A program made the translations under genes and the position numbers. The notes below the pieces were generated by a model. That model had not been told where the DNA came from. It saw only the letters and a program-made list of their open reading frames with translations, and ran no database searches. This document shows, in pieces, positions 1 through 9,363 of a stretch of DNA of 64,000 nucleotides. Every line of letters begins with the position of its first letter. Within the stretch, counting starts at the first letter, position 1. The stretch lies in the NCBI RefSeq assembly GCF_030546755.1, contig NZ_JAUOPE010000001.1, positions 1-64,000 of the forward strand, written 5' to 3'. The DNA is from Colwellia sp. 1_MG-2023 (GTDB lineage Bacteria; Pseudomonadota; Gammaproteobacteria; Enterobacterales; Alteromonadaceae).

Positions 1-75
1 GCGGACGCGGCAGGAGTCGAACCTGCGACCGCCTGGTTCGTAGCCAGGTACTCTATCCAGCTGAGCTACGCGTCC
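1..75 (-). tRNA. tRNA-Arg(ACG), 3' CCA truncated by window edge
   Basis: The cloverleaf is read on the minus strand with acceptor stem GGACGCG/CGCGTCC, U8-A9, D stem GCTC and anticodon loop CTACGAA, giving anticodon ACG (Arg, CGN codons). By comparison with the second copy, two bases of the encoded CCA tail fall outside the window. The 77 bases 1-77 are identical to 181-257. In E. coli the same tRNA type (argV/Y/Z/Q) also sits in tandem beside serV and csrA. Confidence 0.95.
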
Positions 76-178
76 GCGGTAACATTTCTTTTATATCCGA
101 GTTCAGGATAGCATTTATTTTATCAGCTTTAATACTAGCTGTACTACTTATATTTACCACTTTACTAAAAAAGAAAAG

Positions 179-255
179 TGGCGGACGCGGCAGGAGTCGA
201 ACCTGCGACCGCCTGGTTCGTAGCCAGGTACTCTATCCAGCTGAGCTACGCGTCC
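179..255 (-). tRNA. tRNA-Arg(ACG), second copy
   Basis: This is a 77-nt tRNA with an encoded CCA (tgg at 179-181 on the plus strand), acceptor stem GGACGCG/CGCGTCC and anticodon ACG. Its body is identical to the first copy; the copies are about 100 bp apart and were probably co-transcribed with tRNA-Ser. Confidence 0.95.
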
Positions 256-257
256 GC

Positions 258-447
258 AATATACTATGTTTTACATCTTAGTCTAAAGATGACGAACTAT
301 GTTCGTAGCTGCTAACACAAGATAAGTCTATCCAACTAATCTATACGTCCGCAATATACTATGTTTTACATCTGAGTTTAAAGATGACGAACTATGTTCG
401 TAGCTGCTAACACAAGATAAGTCTATCCAACTAATCTATACGTTCGC
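258..447 (-). repeat. Two 95-bp tandem repeats carrying decayed tRNA-Arg remnants
   Basis: Two units, 258-352 and 353-447, differ at only about three positions. Each keeps the tRNA-Arg 5' end (tacgtccgc or tacgttcgc), the D-arm trace (tctatccaact) and the anticodon region (gttcgtagc), but the acceptor pairing, D stem (GCTC became ATTA-like) and T arm are gone. The tRNA-derived parts are about 291-350 and 386-445. I read them as non-functional tRNA-Arg copies from an old tandem array, later duplicated once more as a 95-bp unit including spacer. Confidence 0.8.
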
Positions 448-475
448 ATAATCAATTTTACATCTAGATAAAAGA

Positions 476-567
476 TGGCGGTGAGCGAGAGATTCGAACT
501 CTCGATCGGGTTTAACGCCGATACTCCCTTAGCAGGGGAGCGCCTTCAGCCACTCGGCCAGCTCACC
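476..567 (-). tRNA. tRNA-Ser(GCT)
   Basis: This is a 92-nt class II tRNA on the minus strand: acceptor GGTGAGC/GCTCACC, discriminator G, encoded CCA (tgg at 476-478), long variable arm and anticodon loop CTGCTAA, so anticodon GCT (AGC/AGU codons). It lies between csrA and the tRNA-Arg copies, as serV does in E. coli. Confidence 0.95.
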
Positions 568-725
568 AGTGGGTGCGAATATTAATGGATCTTAAAAATA
601 AGTCAAACGATTTTTTAGCTTTTATTTTTGTTTGCTGAGAAATCAGCCAACAAGACTATAAATCAGCCATTTTTTTGCTATTTTCATCACCATTACTGTT
701 ATGTTATTTTCTCAAACATATAAAA

Positions 726-745
726 AAGTCGGCTATTGCCGACTT
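726..745 (-). terminator. Intrinsic terminator downstream of csrA
   Basis: A perfect 8-bp stem aagtcggc/gccgactt with loop TATT is flanked by an A-run on the left and a T-run on the right, so it can act in both directions. It lies 19 bp past the csrA stop and separates csrA from tRNA-Ser. Confidence 0.85.
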
Positions 746-764
746 TTTTATTGAATGCGTTATT

Positions 765-962
765 TTAGAACTTATTGCCAGAAGCTTCGTTATCCCCTTT
801 TTCTGACTGAATTCGCATATAAATTTCTTCTCGATGTACTGAGACTTCTTTTGGTGCATTAACACCTATGCGAACTTGATTACCTTTAACACCCAAGACA
901 GTGACAGTAACATCGTCACCGATCATCAAAGTTTCTCCAACTCGACGCGTTAATATTAACAT
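765..962 (-). CDS. csrA: Carbon storage regulator CsrA
   Basis: This 65-aa protein is collinear with CsrA/RsmA along its whole length: the N-terminal [18 protein letters not shown] strand and the VHREEIY region with the RNA-contacting arginine (R44 by family numbering) are both present. CsrA dimers bind GGA motifs in mRNA leaders to control translation and stability of carbon-flux, motility and biofilm transcripts. A purine-rich AAGGAAATGAAGA precedes the ATG and contains a GGA, so autoregulation as in E. coli is possible but not shown. The gene lies downstream of alaS, the standard gammaproteobacterial order, and is separated from it by a terminator and about 370 bp of leader. Confidence 0.97.
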   Translation of the reverse strand: MLILTRRVGETLMIGDDVTVTVLGVKGNQVRIGVNAPKEVSVHREEIYMRIQSEKGDNEASGNKF

Positions 963-1329
963 TCTTCATTTCCTTTATGTTTGTATACGGGATCTACTAA
1001 AAATATAAGCTAGTAATAAATTTAGTATAACAACTGGTATTTAGCACGATAGTTACTAAGAATAAGTTTAATTTATAAACCAACAAAATAACCGATACAT
1101 CAATTAAATAAATAAACAAAACGCTAGTATTTTCTGTCTACCAATCAATTAATTTCACACCAATTACTTTTATTTTAGCAAGGTTATTGGGATGGTACAG
1201 TTAAAAAGGTCTTTTTTTACAATTAAATGTAACTATTAATGAAACAATAAATGACTATTAACGAAGTATTAACAACTCTTCACAAATAAAATGAAGTTCG
1301 CTACTTTAAGTTTTAACTTTCAGGCAATA
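963..1329. other. Intergenic region upstream of csrA
   Basis: This AT-rich leader/promoter region between alaS and csrA contains no open frame or RNA gene that I recognise. Its size fits the multiple promoters known for csrA in E. coli, but I cannot assign individual boxes with confidence. Confidence 0.5.
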
Positions 1330-1358
1330 AAAAAGGAAACGAAACTCGTTTCCTTTTT
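1330..1358 (-). terminator. Intrinsic terminator of alaS
   Basis: A perfect 12-bp stem aaaaaggaaacg/cgtttccttttt with a 5-nt loop lies 27 bp beyond the alaS stop. In alaS direction the stem ends in a T-run. Confidence 0.85.
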
Positions 1359-1384
1359 CTATGGATAAATAACCCGTACTGTCA

Positions 1385-4009
1385 TTAACTTAATTTATCT
1401 GACAACCAGTCATTTACCGAAGCAAGGGCTTGAGCAATGTTCTCAGGTTGGCTACCACCTGCTTGTGCCATATCAGGACGACCACCGCCTTTACCACCTA
1501 CTTGCTGAGCGACCATGTTTACTAACTCGCCAGCTTTAACTTTTCCGGTTAAGTCTTTGGTAACACCCGCTATTAAGCCAACTTTACCATCATTGGCTGT
1601 TGCAAGCATAATAATACCCGAGCCAATTTTTACTTTAAGTTCATCGAGCATACCGCGTAAATCTTTCGAGGCAACGCCATCAAGTTCAGCAATTAAAGCT
1701 TTAACACCATTAATCTCAATAACTTGATTAATTAAATCAGATCCTGCTTGGGCAGCTAACTGCTGTTTTAATGCAGCGATATCACGCTCAAGTTGTTTAT
1801 TTTTACTTAACACTTGTTCTACTTTTTCAACAGATCCCGCAACATCAGATTTAACTAACCCTGCAATGGATGCCAGTGTATTAGCTTGTTGATCAATATA
1901 AGCCAATGCTCCTTCGCCTGAAACCGCTTCAATACGACGAACGCCTGCTGCAATACCTGATTCTGAAACTAATTTTACCAGACCAATGTCACCGGTTCTA
2001 TTAACGTGAACACCGCCACAAAGTTCTGTAGAAAAATCACCTAAAGTCACCACCCTTACTTCATCGTCATATTTTTCACCAAACAGTGCCATCGCACCTT
2101 TTTCTTTCGCTTCGTCGATTTGCATCAATTGTGTATCACGCGCATGGTTTTGACGTATTTCTTGGTTAACTAAACGTTCCACTTCATTCAATTCGGTTGG
2201 CGTTACAGCTTCAAAATGAGCAAAATCAAAACGTAGCTTTTCAGCATCACATAGCGAACCTTTTTGCGTGACGTGATCACCTAATACTTTTCTTAACGCT
2301 GCATGCAATATATGCGTAGCAGTATGATTTTTAACGATTGCTGCTCGGCGAGCAGTATCAATCTCTGCATTAACGCGAGCATTTAACTGAATTTGAGCTT
2401 TAGCAATACCTCGATGCGCAAAAGCATTGCCTACTTTTACTGTATCAGTTACTTCAAAAGCGCCTTGCTCGGTAATAATTAAACCACTATCGCCAACTTG
2501 GCCGCCTGACTCTGCATAGAAAGGGGTATTATCTAACACAACAATCCCTGGCGTACCCGCTTCCAGTACATTTACACTACCTTCATTATCAAAGAGTTCA
2601 ATCACGGTCGCAGAATATGAAGCATTGGTATAGCCTTTAAAAGAGGTATATTTATCCGATTTTAATTGCTCATTGTAATCGGTCCCAAACTGACTCGCTT
2701 GTTGAGCTCGTTCACGTTGCTGTTTCATCGCAACATCGAAACCATGTTCATCAATTTTTAAATCACGTTCACGAGCGATATCGGCGGTTAAATCGGCCGG
2801 AAAACCATAAGTGTCGTACAGTTTAAAGACATCTTCGCCACTGATGGTGTCACCATCTAAATCCGTTAAAATATCTTCAAGTAACGCCATTCCTCTATCT
2901 AGCGTTTTTTCAAACTGTTCTTCTTCAATACGAAGGATCTTTTCAATAATGTGTTGTTGTGCAACAAGTTCAGGATAAGCATCGCCCATTTGTTCTATTA
3001 ATGAAGAAACTAAGCGATAAAAGAAATGTGATTTAGCTTCAAGTTTATGACCATGTCTTACTGCTCGACGAATAATACGTCGTAATACATAACCTCTGCC
3101 ATCACCTGCTGGCATTACGCCATCAACAATTAAAAAGCTACATGAACGAATATGATCCGCAATAACTCGTAATGATTTATGTTCAAGATCATCGCAAGCT
3201 AATAATTTAGCAGTGTCTTTAATTAATGCTTGAAAGATATCAATTTCGTAGTTGCTATGAACGCCTTGTAAAATTGCCGCAATACGCTCTAGTCCCATGC
3301 CTGTATCAACAGAAGGTTTAGGTAATGGGCTCATTTCACCGCTAGCTTGACGGTTAAACTGCATGAAAACGATGTTCCAAATTTCAATAAAACGATCGCC
3401 GTCTTCTTCTGGAGATCCTGGAGGACCACCCCAAATATGTTCGCCATGATCATAGAAGATCTCGCTACACGGGCCACAAGGTCCTGTATCGCCCATCGAC
3501 CAAAAGTTATCAGACTCATATTTTTTATCAGGCGACTTATCACCAATACGTATAATTTTTTCTACAGGAACACCAATTTTATTCGCCCAAAACTGAAAAG
3601 CTTCTTCATCAGTTTCGTAAATAGTTACCAACAACTTTTCTTCAGGTAGATTTAATACTTTAGTTAAAAATTCCCAAGCAAAAGTTATCGCTTCTTCTTT
3701 GAAATAATCACCAAAGCTAAAGTTACCTAACATTTCGAAAAAAGTATGATGACGAGCAGTGTAACCCACGTTTTCTAAATCATTGTGTTTACCACCGGCT
3801 CGAACACAGCGTTGTGAAGACGTTGCTCGCGTATAACTACGTTTATCAGCGCCCAAAAATACATCTTTAAATTGCACCATACCGGCATTGGTAAATAGCA
3901 ACGTGGCATCGTTTCCAGGAACAAGCGAACTACTAGAGACAATTTGATGTTGCTTTGATGCAAAAAAATCTAAGAATGCTTTTCTTAAATCGGCACTGGT
4001 TTTGATCAT
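1385..4009 (-). CDS. alaS: Alanine--tRNA ligase AlaRS
   Basis: Cytoplasmic AlaRS, 874 aa from the ATG, full length for the family (E. coli 876). Domains in order: class II catalytic core from the N-terminus (FTNAGM and the [16 protein letters not shown] region), tRNA-recognition helices, an editing domain carrying the zinc-binding HTATH and CGG(V)H motifs, and the C-Ala region with a glycine-rich end ([15 protein letters not shown]). The open frame extends 12 bases further to a TTG at 4021. I prefer the ATG at 4009 because the following sequence ([16 protein letters not shown]) aligns with the E. coli N-terminus. It lies between recX and csrA in conserved synteny. Confidence 0.97.
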   Translation of the reverse strand: MIKTSADLRKAFLDFFASKQHQIVSSSSLVPGNDATLLFTNAGMVQFKDVFLGADKRSYTRATSSQRCVRAGGKHNDLENVGYTARHHTFFEMLGNFSFGDYFKEEAITFAWEFLTKVLNLPEEKLLVTIYETDEEAFQFWANKIGVPVEKIIRIGDKSPDKKYESDNFWSMGDTGPCGPCSEIFYDHGEHIWGGPPGSPEEDGDRFIEIWNIVFMQFNRQASGEMSPLPKPSVDTGMGLERIAAILQGVHSNYEIDIFQALIKDTAKLLACDDLEHKSLRVIADHIRSCSFLIVDGVMPAGDGRGYVLRRIIRRAVRHGHKLEAKSHFFYRLVSSLIEQMGDAYPELVAQQHIIEKILRIEEEQFEKTLDRGMALLEDILTDLDGDTISGEDVFKLYDTYGFPADLTADIARERDLKIDEHGFDVAMKQQRERAQQASQFGTDYNEQLKSDKYTSFKGYTNASYSATVIELFDNEGSVNVLEAGTPGIVVLDNTPFYAESGGQVGDSGLIITEQGAFEVTDTVKVGNAFAHRGIAKAQIQLNARVNAEIDTARRAAIVKNHTATHILHAALRKVLGDHVTQKGSLCDAEKLRFDFAHFEAVTPTELNEVERLVNQEIRQNHARDTQLMQIDEAKEKGAMALFGEKYDDEVRVVTLGDFSTELCGGVHVNRTGDIGLVKLVSESGIAAGVRRIEAVSGEGALAYIDQQANTLASIAGLVKSDVAGSVEKVEQVLSKNKQLERDIAALKQQLAAQAGSDLINQVIEINGVKALIAELDGVASKDLRGMLDELKVKIGSGIIMLATANDGKVGLIAGVTKDLTGKVKAGELVNMVAQQVGGKGGGRPDMAQAGGSQPENIAQALASVNDWLSDKLS

Positions 4010-4078
4010 AGGGATATCCAAATATTTAAAATTAAATCTGTTAAGTCAATTAACTAATATTTATCAAATAATAATTAG

Positions 4079-4531
4079 TTAACCGTTATTATGTTCTTCT
4101 TCATTTATTACCGTGAAAATTTCATCGATTGAAAAACCACGGTATTGCAAAAACCTAATCCGTTTTGCTTTCTCTTTTTGTTCAGTAATTGGCGCATGGT
4201 CAAAGCGTTTTTTATAAGCCACTTCTACTTGATGATACCAATTTATGTTTAGCGCTTGGGCAGCCGCGTTAATATCAGTTGAACTTACCCCTTTTTGCGC
4301 CAGTTCATTTTCAATAAAGCGTTTACCATAGCCTTTATTTAGCCGAGTGCGATAAACACTGTCTGCAAACCTAGCTTCATTCAAATAATCATTTTCCACC
4401 AGAAAATCAATTACTGGCGTGATTTCACTGTCTTGAAAGTCACGAAGTCGTAATTTATTTCGTAGTTCAAGTTCAGAATGCTCTCGCCTAGAAAGTAAGT
4501 CTATTCCTTTATGTAAAATGGCTTTGTTCAA
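4079..4531 (-). CDS. recX: Regulatory protein RecX
   Basis: A 150-aa all-helical protein of RecX length, with the family's tandem three-helix repeats: LLSRREHSELELRNKL near the N-terminus, DFLVENDYLNEARFADS in the middle and a C-terminal RIRFLQYRGFSIDEIF segment. RecX binds RecA filaments and limits their extension. In most gammaproteobacteria it follows recA directly, but here the 194 bp upstream and the gene beyond are not recA, so recX has its own leader. It is about 57 bp from the alaS start and may be co-transcribed with it. No LexA box (CTG-N10-CAG) was found upstream by eye. Confidence 0.92.
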   Translation of the reverse strand: MNKAILHKGIDLLSRREHSELELRNKLRLRDFQDSEITPVIDFLVENDYLNEARFADSVYRTRLNKGYGKRFIENELAQKGVSSTDINAAAQALNINWYHQVEVAYKKRFDHAPITEQKEKAKRIRFLQYRGFSIDEIFTVINEEEHNNG

Positions 4532-4725
4532 AGTTTTCTAATTATTGTGCGCTTAATCAACAAGGTCGACCAATTTAGTGCAAAACCTCTAACTATTCTA
4601 CCCACAACGCAAGAAAAAATCATATTTGATGAATAAATTATGATAAGTTTTTACATTAGCGAAAGAATCGCGCAAAATATTAGAAAATGATACCCGATAA
4701 GCTGTTAACAACAATAGGGAAATGT

Positions 4726-7700
4726 ATGAAGGAACATCTATACAATTTAATTCGTATAACTTTATTTTTCACTTTAGCAACTGTGCTGCAAGCCTGTGGT
4801 GGCTCTAGTGATAAATCTCCAAAGTATGCCATTTCAGTTGATACTTCAGTGGTTAGTTTCGCCAATGAATTTTTACAAGTTTCTGACGACACCTATAAAG
4901 TTGATATTACTTTTGAAGGAAACGGTTTATTAGTCGGCTTTGCTCCTGATGCTGTACCCGCTTCTTGGTTAAGTTTTAGAACAGAAAACGTGACAGCAAC
5001 TTCAGCAACTTTATATATCGATGTTGAAAATGCCGAAAACATAATTCCCAACCTTTATGCGACTACCCTTAGGTTATCTACGGGTGATGTTGATAAGGTT
5101 AATTTGGTACATCATGATATAGACGTATCATTATTAGTGTGGCAATTGATCACTGATAGCGAACAGTTAAGCTTTCGCGGAACGTTAGGTGATACAACAA
5201 TAGCACCACTATCACTTTCAATTGCTAGCGAATCAAATGAGTGGACAGCAGAAGCTGATGTTGATTGGCTGACATTAGACGTCACGGAAGGTACTGGCGA
5301 TGGTGTCATCGTGGTAACGCCAAATATTACCGACTTTAACAATGCACAACTTTACCAAGCTAACATCACCTTAACCGAAACAACCACAGGTGATAGCAAA
5401 CAAATATCGGTAGAGTTAGGGCTAGACAGACATTATCTTTTCAGTAACCAAGCGAGCGTATCATTAAGCAAACTTAAGAATATTAGCGCAACATCGAAAT
5501 CATTAATTATCAATTCAAATAGCCCAACAGCCATTAATTGGCAGGCAAGCAGCGATGTTGACTGGCTTACCCTAACTAAAGTAGGTACATCAGGTGAATT
5601 ATTGGTGAATGTAAAAACCGACTCTACGTTCACCGAAGCGCAAAATAATGCAGAGATCACCATCAACGCCATTGATGATGAAGGTATGATTGACGACAGT
5701 GTGATAGCTGAAACTATTTCGGTGTCTTATTATCAATCAGATGAGATGAGTGAAAACATTACCCTTGATGAATTAACGGCAAATGCGAATGCTATAATTA
5801 CCTCGCCTAAATTACCTCATATTTATATAGGCACGGATAATCAATTACGTGTTTATCATCAATATAGTGGAGCGTTATTAACAACAATTGATATTTCACC
5901 CGCCGAGACCTTACTAGAACAACTGATTATTCACCCTGACGGCACAAGGTTATTAGCAAAAGCTGATGAAACTATTGTTGCTGAAGATGAAACAACAAGT
6001 ACGGTTACCCATAGATATCAAATTAACTTAAGTGATTATTCCGTTACTGAAATCACTGAAGCAAGTATTGAATATGAACCAATTCAGTTTGTCAGTTTTT
6101 CCGGCCGTCATTTTGTTGTAACGCAAGCATTAGAATTTGCCGATGAAAATTTACAACGCATTTTTTGGGATGGGCAAAATGCTTATTTTACCAATCAAGT
6201 AGACCAAGCTCGTAATAGCCAAGCGTTCTACGCATTAGATGTATCCGATTCAAGTTTTAAACGTTACACAGCAAAAATTAATGATTTCACTACGCAATCA
6301 ATCGTTGTTGAACAAAGTCATCAATATCGACCTGAATTATTAGCGGAAAACCAAGCGGTTAATCGTTTTATGGTTGATGATAATGAAACCGGTATTTATG
6401 CCATTAGCCCAACAAGCGAATGGATCAGTTTTGATGGCGAAACATTTACCGACAATGGCTTACTTCCACAAGCTGAAGATAGTGTGACATTGGCATTATC
6501 TAAATCCCACAATAACCGAGCTCATTTTGCTCGCTTTACACAAACTACTGGTTTTTTTATCGATATTTATGATGAAGAACAAGCCTTAATTAATACCCTA
6601 GCAACGCAAGGACAACAACCTACAGATATAGCCTTATCTTATGACGATAAACGCGTTGTGCTTAATACAAGTAACGCCAACCAAATTGAAATTATTAACC
6701 TTGAACAAATACAATTATCTACTAATAGTCTTGCTTTTGAGGCCACTTTTGGTGATAGCAATATTACTAGTCAAGACATTCTAATTTCAGGAGTTAGTGA
6801 TTTATGGCAAGCTCAAGCCAGTGAAGATTGGTTAGTTGTGACAACGTCTGAGGTTGATAGTCAGACAATATTAACCGTTAGTATTGATGAAAATAATCTC
6901 TCAGGTTGGGGAGTATTTACTGGCACAATAACCGTCACTGATCCTCAAAGTAATAGTGCTAGCATCATTGCTGTTGAAATAGCCATTGATGAAGTAAGAC
7001 TTTATTCAAGCTTCCCTGCACTTGCGTTTAGTGCTCATGCCGATAAATCAACACTTAGCCACACTGTAGATATCCTTACGAATAAAGCAAGTAATGTTAA
7101 ATGGCAGGCACAAACTGATGTTAATTGGCTAATATTGACACCCGATACAGACAATAACACGTTAACAGTTACCGCAGATCCTACTATGTTAACTGATGCA
7201 GGATTATATACAGCAAGCATCACATTATCTTCGCAAACGCCAGGAGAGAGTATCGATGGGCAAATAACTGTAAACCTAAGTAAAGGTGATTTTAATACTA
7301 GCGAATTTGACGAGTTAGTTATCGAAAATATAGATCCTAATAGCAATGGTGTGGTATTAGATACGCTTCGACCTTACTTATATGTAGCGCAAGCCGATAA
7401 CATTGATGTCTATAATATTATCGATGGTAGCAAGGCCACCTCAATTCAATCGCCTCTTGCTGACGTTGATTTAACTAACTTAGTGATTCACCCTGATGGC
7501 TCTCTTTTATTAGCTTCAAATATAGAAACATACCTTGATGAAAATGAAGAAGAGCAAACTCGGACGAATTATTATCAAATCAATTTAGCTGATTTTTCTA
7601 TCAGTCAACTAGACAGCGATGCGATTGATATTCAATATTCGCCATCAAAAATCATCAATGTTTCAGGGAAGTCTGTAGTTGTTACTGAAGCATTGGAGTT

Positions 7701-8268
7701 TGCCGATTTGTCATTAACAAGACAATTTTGGGACAGTGAAAATGCTTATTTAACCGCTACTTTCGCTGATATTCCTACGAGCAATACCTTCATAAGTTAC
7801 AATGCGACAGAGTTTAATTTACAACATTTATCGCTTGCTTATAATGCATTTACTGATAGCCCTCTAACTATTACAAATACGCTTGATTATATTAACCCTG
7901 CGCATTCTAATGGTATTTCAGGCGTTGCAACGAGTACTGATGGCAGAAACATTTATACAGTTAATAGTACTTCTGAATGGTCTACTAATGATAATGGCGA
8001 ATTTGCCGAGCAAGGTTTGTTAGACGGTAATACGTTAACTAGCCCTGTGGCCGTTATCACAGATAGTCAAAATAATAGTTATTTTTATCGTTTTGATTTC
8101 TCTATCGGCTTTTTTACCTTAAGTAAATATGATGAAAATCAAAGTACTATTTGGGCAACCGGTTATACAGCAGGCTCAGCAGATATTTATTTATCGGCTG
8201 ATTACCAACGAGTCATTCACTACAATGATACGGATAAAAAGTTAGTGATTGATTTTATGCCGGATTAA
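4726..8268 (+). CDS. Large lipoprotein with BACON-like repeats and beta-propeller-like segments
   Basis: Probable surface or periplasmic lipoprotein of 1180 aa; function unknown. The start at 4726 is chosen because GGGA lies five bases upstream and the protein then opens with a lipoprotein signal, lipobox LQAC and Cys24; the longer frame begins at 4687. The protein is an internal duplication: each half has two BACON/Ig-like modules marked by W-x-A-x-x-D-x-(D/N)WL (for example WQASSDVDWL and WQAQTDVNWL) followed by a propeller-like module (IHPDG, then ALEFAD, then an FWD segment, then TSEW). BACON-type domains occur in carbohydrate and mucin-binding proteins of marine and gut bacteria, so polysaccharide binding is possible. 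It occupies the place of recA next to recX. Confidence 0.75.
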   Translation: MKEHLYNLIRITLFFTLATVLQACGGSSDKSPKYAISVDTSVVSFANEFLQVSDDTYKVDITFEGNGLLVGFAPDAVPASWLSFRTENVTATSATLYIDVENAENIIPNLYATTLRLSTGDVDKVNLVHHDIDVSLLVWQLITDSEQLSFRGTLGDTTIAPLSLSIASESNEWTAEADVDWLTLDVTEGTGDGVIVVTPNITDFNNAQLYQANITLTETTTGDSKQISVELGLDRHYLFSNQASVSLSKLKNISATSKSLIINSNSPTAINWQASSDVDWLTLTKVGTSGELLVNVKTDSTFTEAQNNAEITINAIDDEGMIDDSVIAETISVSYYQSDEMSENITLDELTANANAIITSPKLPHIYIGTDNQLRVYHQYSGALLTTIDISPAETLLEQLIIHPDGTRLLAKADETIVAEDETTSTVTHRYQINLSDYSVTEITEASIEYEPIQFVSFSGRHFVVTQALEFADENLQRIFWDGQNAYFTNQVDQARNSQAFYALDVSDSSFKRYTAKINDFTTQSIVVEQSHQYRPELLAENQAVNRFMVDDNETGIYAISPTSEWISFDGETFTDNGLLPQAEDSVTLALSKSHNNRAHFARFTQTTGFFIDIYDEEQALINTLATQGQQPTDIALSYDDKRVVLNTSNANQIEIINLEQIQLSTNSLAFEATFGDSNITSQDILISGVSDLWQAQASEDWLVVTTSEVDSQTILTVSIDENNLSGWGVFTGTITVTDPQSNSASIIAVEIAIDEVRLYSSFPALAFSAHADKSTLSHTVDILTNKASNVKWQAQTDVNWLILTPDTDNNTLTVTADPTMLTDAGLYTASITLSSQTPGESIDGQITVNLSKGDFNTSEFDELVIENIDPNSNGVVLDTLRPYLYVAQADNIDVYNIIDGSKATSIQSPLADVDLTNLVIHPDGSLLLASNIETYLDENEEEQTRTNYYQINLADFSISQLDSDAIDIQYSPSKIINVSGKSVVVTEALEFADLSLTRQFWDSENAYLTATFADIPTSNTFISYNATEFNLQHLSLAYNAFTDSPLTITNTLDYINPAHSNGISGVATSTDGRNIYTVNSTSEWSTNDNGEFAEQGLLDGNTLTSPVAVITDSQNNSYFYRFDFSIGFFTLSKYDENQSTIWATGYTAGSADIYLSADYQRVIHYNDTDKKLVIDFMPD

Positions 8269-8300
8269 TCAAACCCCTCAACCGCATCAAAAAAACATTA

Positions 8301-8328
8301 AAAAGCCCGCTAAATTTAGCGGGCTTTT
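8301..8328 (+). terminator. Bidirectional intrinsic terminator
   Basis: The 28-bp perfect palindrome consists of AAAAGCCCGCTAAA and its complement TTTAGCGGGCTTTT, so RNA of either strand folds into a GC-rich hairpin ending in U residues. It lies 32 bp after the BACON lipoprotein gene, which converges on the MBL-fold gene. Confidence 0.9.
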
Positions 8329-8459
8329 TGTTGATAAATGCTTTTGAGATTCAGGTCTAATCAATCAATTAAATAACTTCCATAAAACGGTATTGATAGT
8401 TACTTAAATACAATGCCTGTCATACTTTTATAAAGCTTATATTAAATAACAGTTAGAAA

Positions 8460-9308
8460 TTATTGTAAGTCTTTTACCAGAGTTTTTAACCACTTCTCTT
8501 CGGAAATAAAACTCCATGACTTGCTTTTATACCGTTCTCCAATCCCCATTTGTAAAATATCTGCTTCACTTTTCCCTTCAGACAACGCTTTTTCGACTCT
8601 TTTGATACTGAAATCTATCATCTGGGCAAAGGCTTTAAATTCCGCCTTATTTGTTAGTTTCCCATGCCCTGGGATCACCACCACATCATCAGGGATCTGT
8701 TCGATAATTTGTTTTACGTTCGCTAAATAGCCTTTCACACTACCACCACTGCCTAAATCAATATAGGGAAAGCCTATCTCAAAAAATAAATCACCTGTGT
8801 GTAAAACATTTGCTTCTTTAAAGTAAACAATTGTGTCCCCATCGGTATGTCCACTAGGTAAATGCGTTAATTGAATATTTTCATTTGCAAGATAAATGTT
8901 AATACCATCTTTATAAGTCACAACCGGTAAAGTATTCACGTCATGATTCTCTTTAGCACTTAAACGATGTCGGACATTTTCATGTGCAAAAATAGGTGCT
9001 TTATGCGAAAAATAACTGTTACCTCCGGTATGATCACCATGATAATGAGTATTGACCACATAGCGTAATTCATTATTGTTGATGCTTTGCATGGCAGACT
9101 CTATTTTTTCAGCAAGCGGCTGAAATTGATCATCAACTAAAAGTAAGCCATTTTCAGTCGCAAGCACACCTATATTACCGCCAGCACCGGTCAGCATATA
9201 AACATCGCCAGCCGCTTTTTGTGCCGTTATTTCAATTTCCGATATCTGTTGTGCATATATATTTATGCTGCCAAGCACTAACGTTAGTCCTAATAAAAAT
9301 TTTTTCAT
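8460..9308 (-). CDS. Secreted MBL-fold metallo-hydrolase
   Basis: A periplasmic metallo-beta-lactamase-fold hydrolase of 282 aa. After a signal peptide (MKKFLLGLTLVLGSINIYAQ) come the zinc motif HYHGDHTGG, a third ligand in LPSGHTDGD, the Asp in HTGDLFF and a final HG in IPGHG. The substrate is unknown; the fold covers lactonases, glyoxalases, B3-type beta-lactamases and others, and QuiP or N-acyl-homoserine lactonase-type activity cannot be told from sequence alone. The ATG at 9308 has AAAGGG upstream and starts the signal peptide directly; an upstream in-frame start at 9350 would put 14 extra residues before it. It lies 55 bp after dinB. Confidence 0.85.
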   Translation of the reverse strand: MKKFLLGLTLVLGSINIYAQQISEIEITAQKAAGDVYMLTGAGGNIGVLATENGLLLVDDQFQPLAEKIESAMQSINNNELRYVVNTHYHGDHTGGNSYFSHKAPIFAHENVRHRLSAKENHDVNTLPVVTYKDGINIYLANENIQLTHLPSGHTDGDTIVYFKEANVLHTGDLFFEIGFPYIDLGSGGSVKGYLANVKQIIEQIPDDVVVIPGHGKLTNKAEFKAFAQMIDFSIKRVEKALSEGKSEADILQMGIGERYKSKSWSFISEEKWLKTLVKDLQ

Positions 9309-9363
9309 GCGAAACCCTTTAAAATTTTGATTTATTGTTTTTGTTATCATTCAACGAGTAAAC

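Noticed and set aside
258-447. The 95-bp tandem units looked at first like a two-unit CRISPR or satellite.
   Set aside because: The repeat is continuous without unique spacers and aligns with part of the adjacent tRNA-Arg; no cas genes are present.
3331-3649. Open frames inside alaS on both strands, and similar frames within other large genes.
   Set aside because: They overlap strongly conserved coding sequence in other frames, lack ribosome sites and family resemblance, so are shadows.
4532-4725. Possible LexA box upstream of recX.
   Set aside because: No CTG-N10-CAG or close match was found by eye in the 194 bp.
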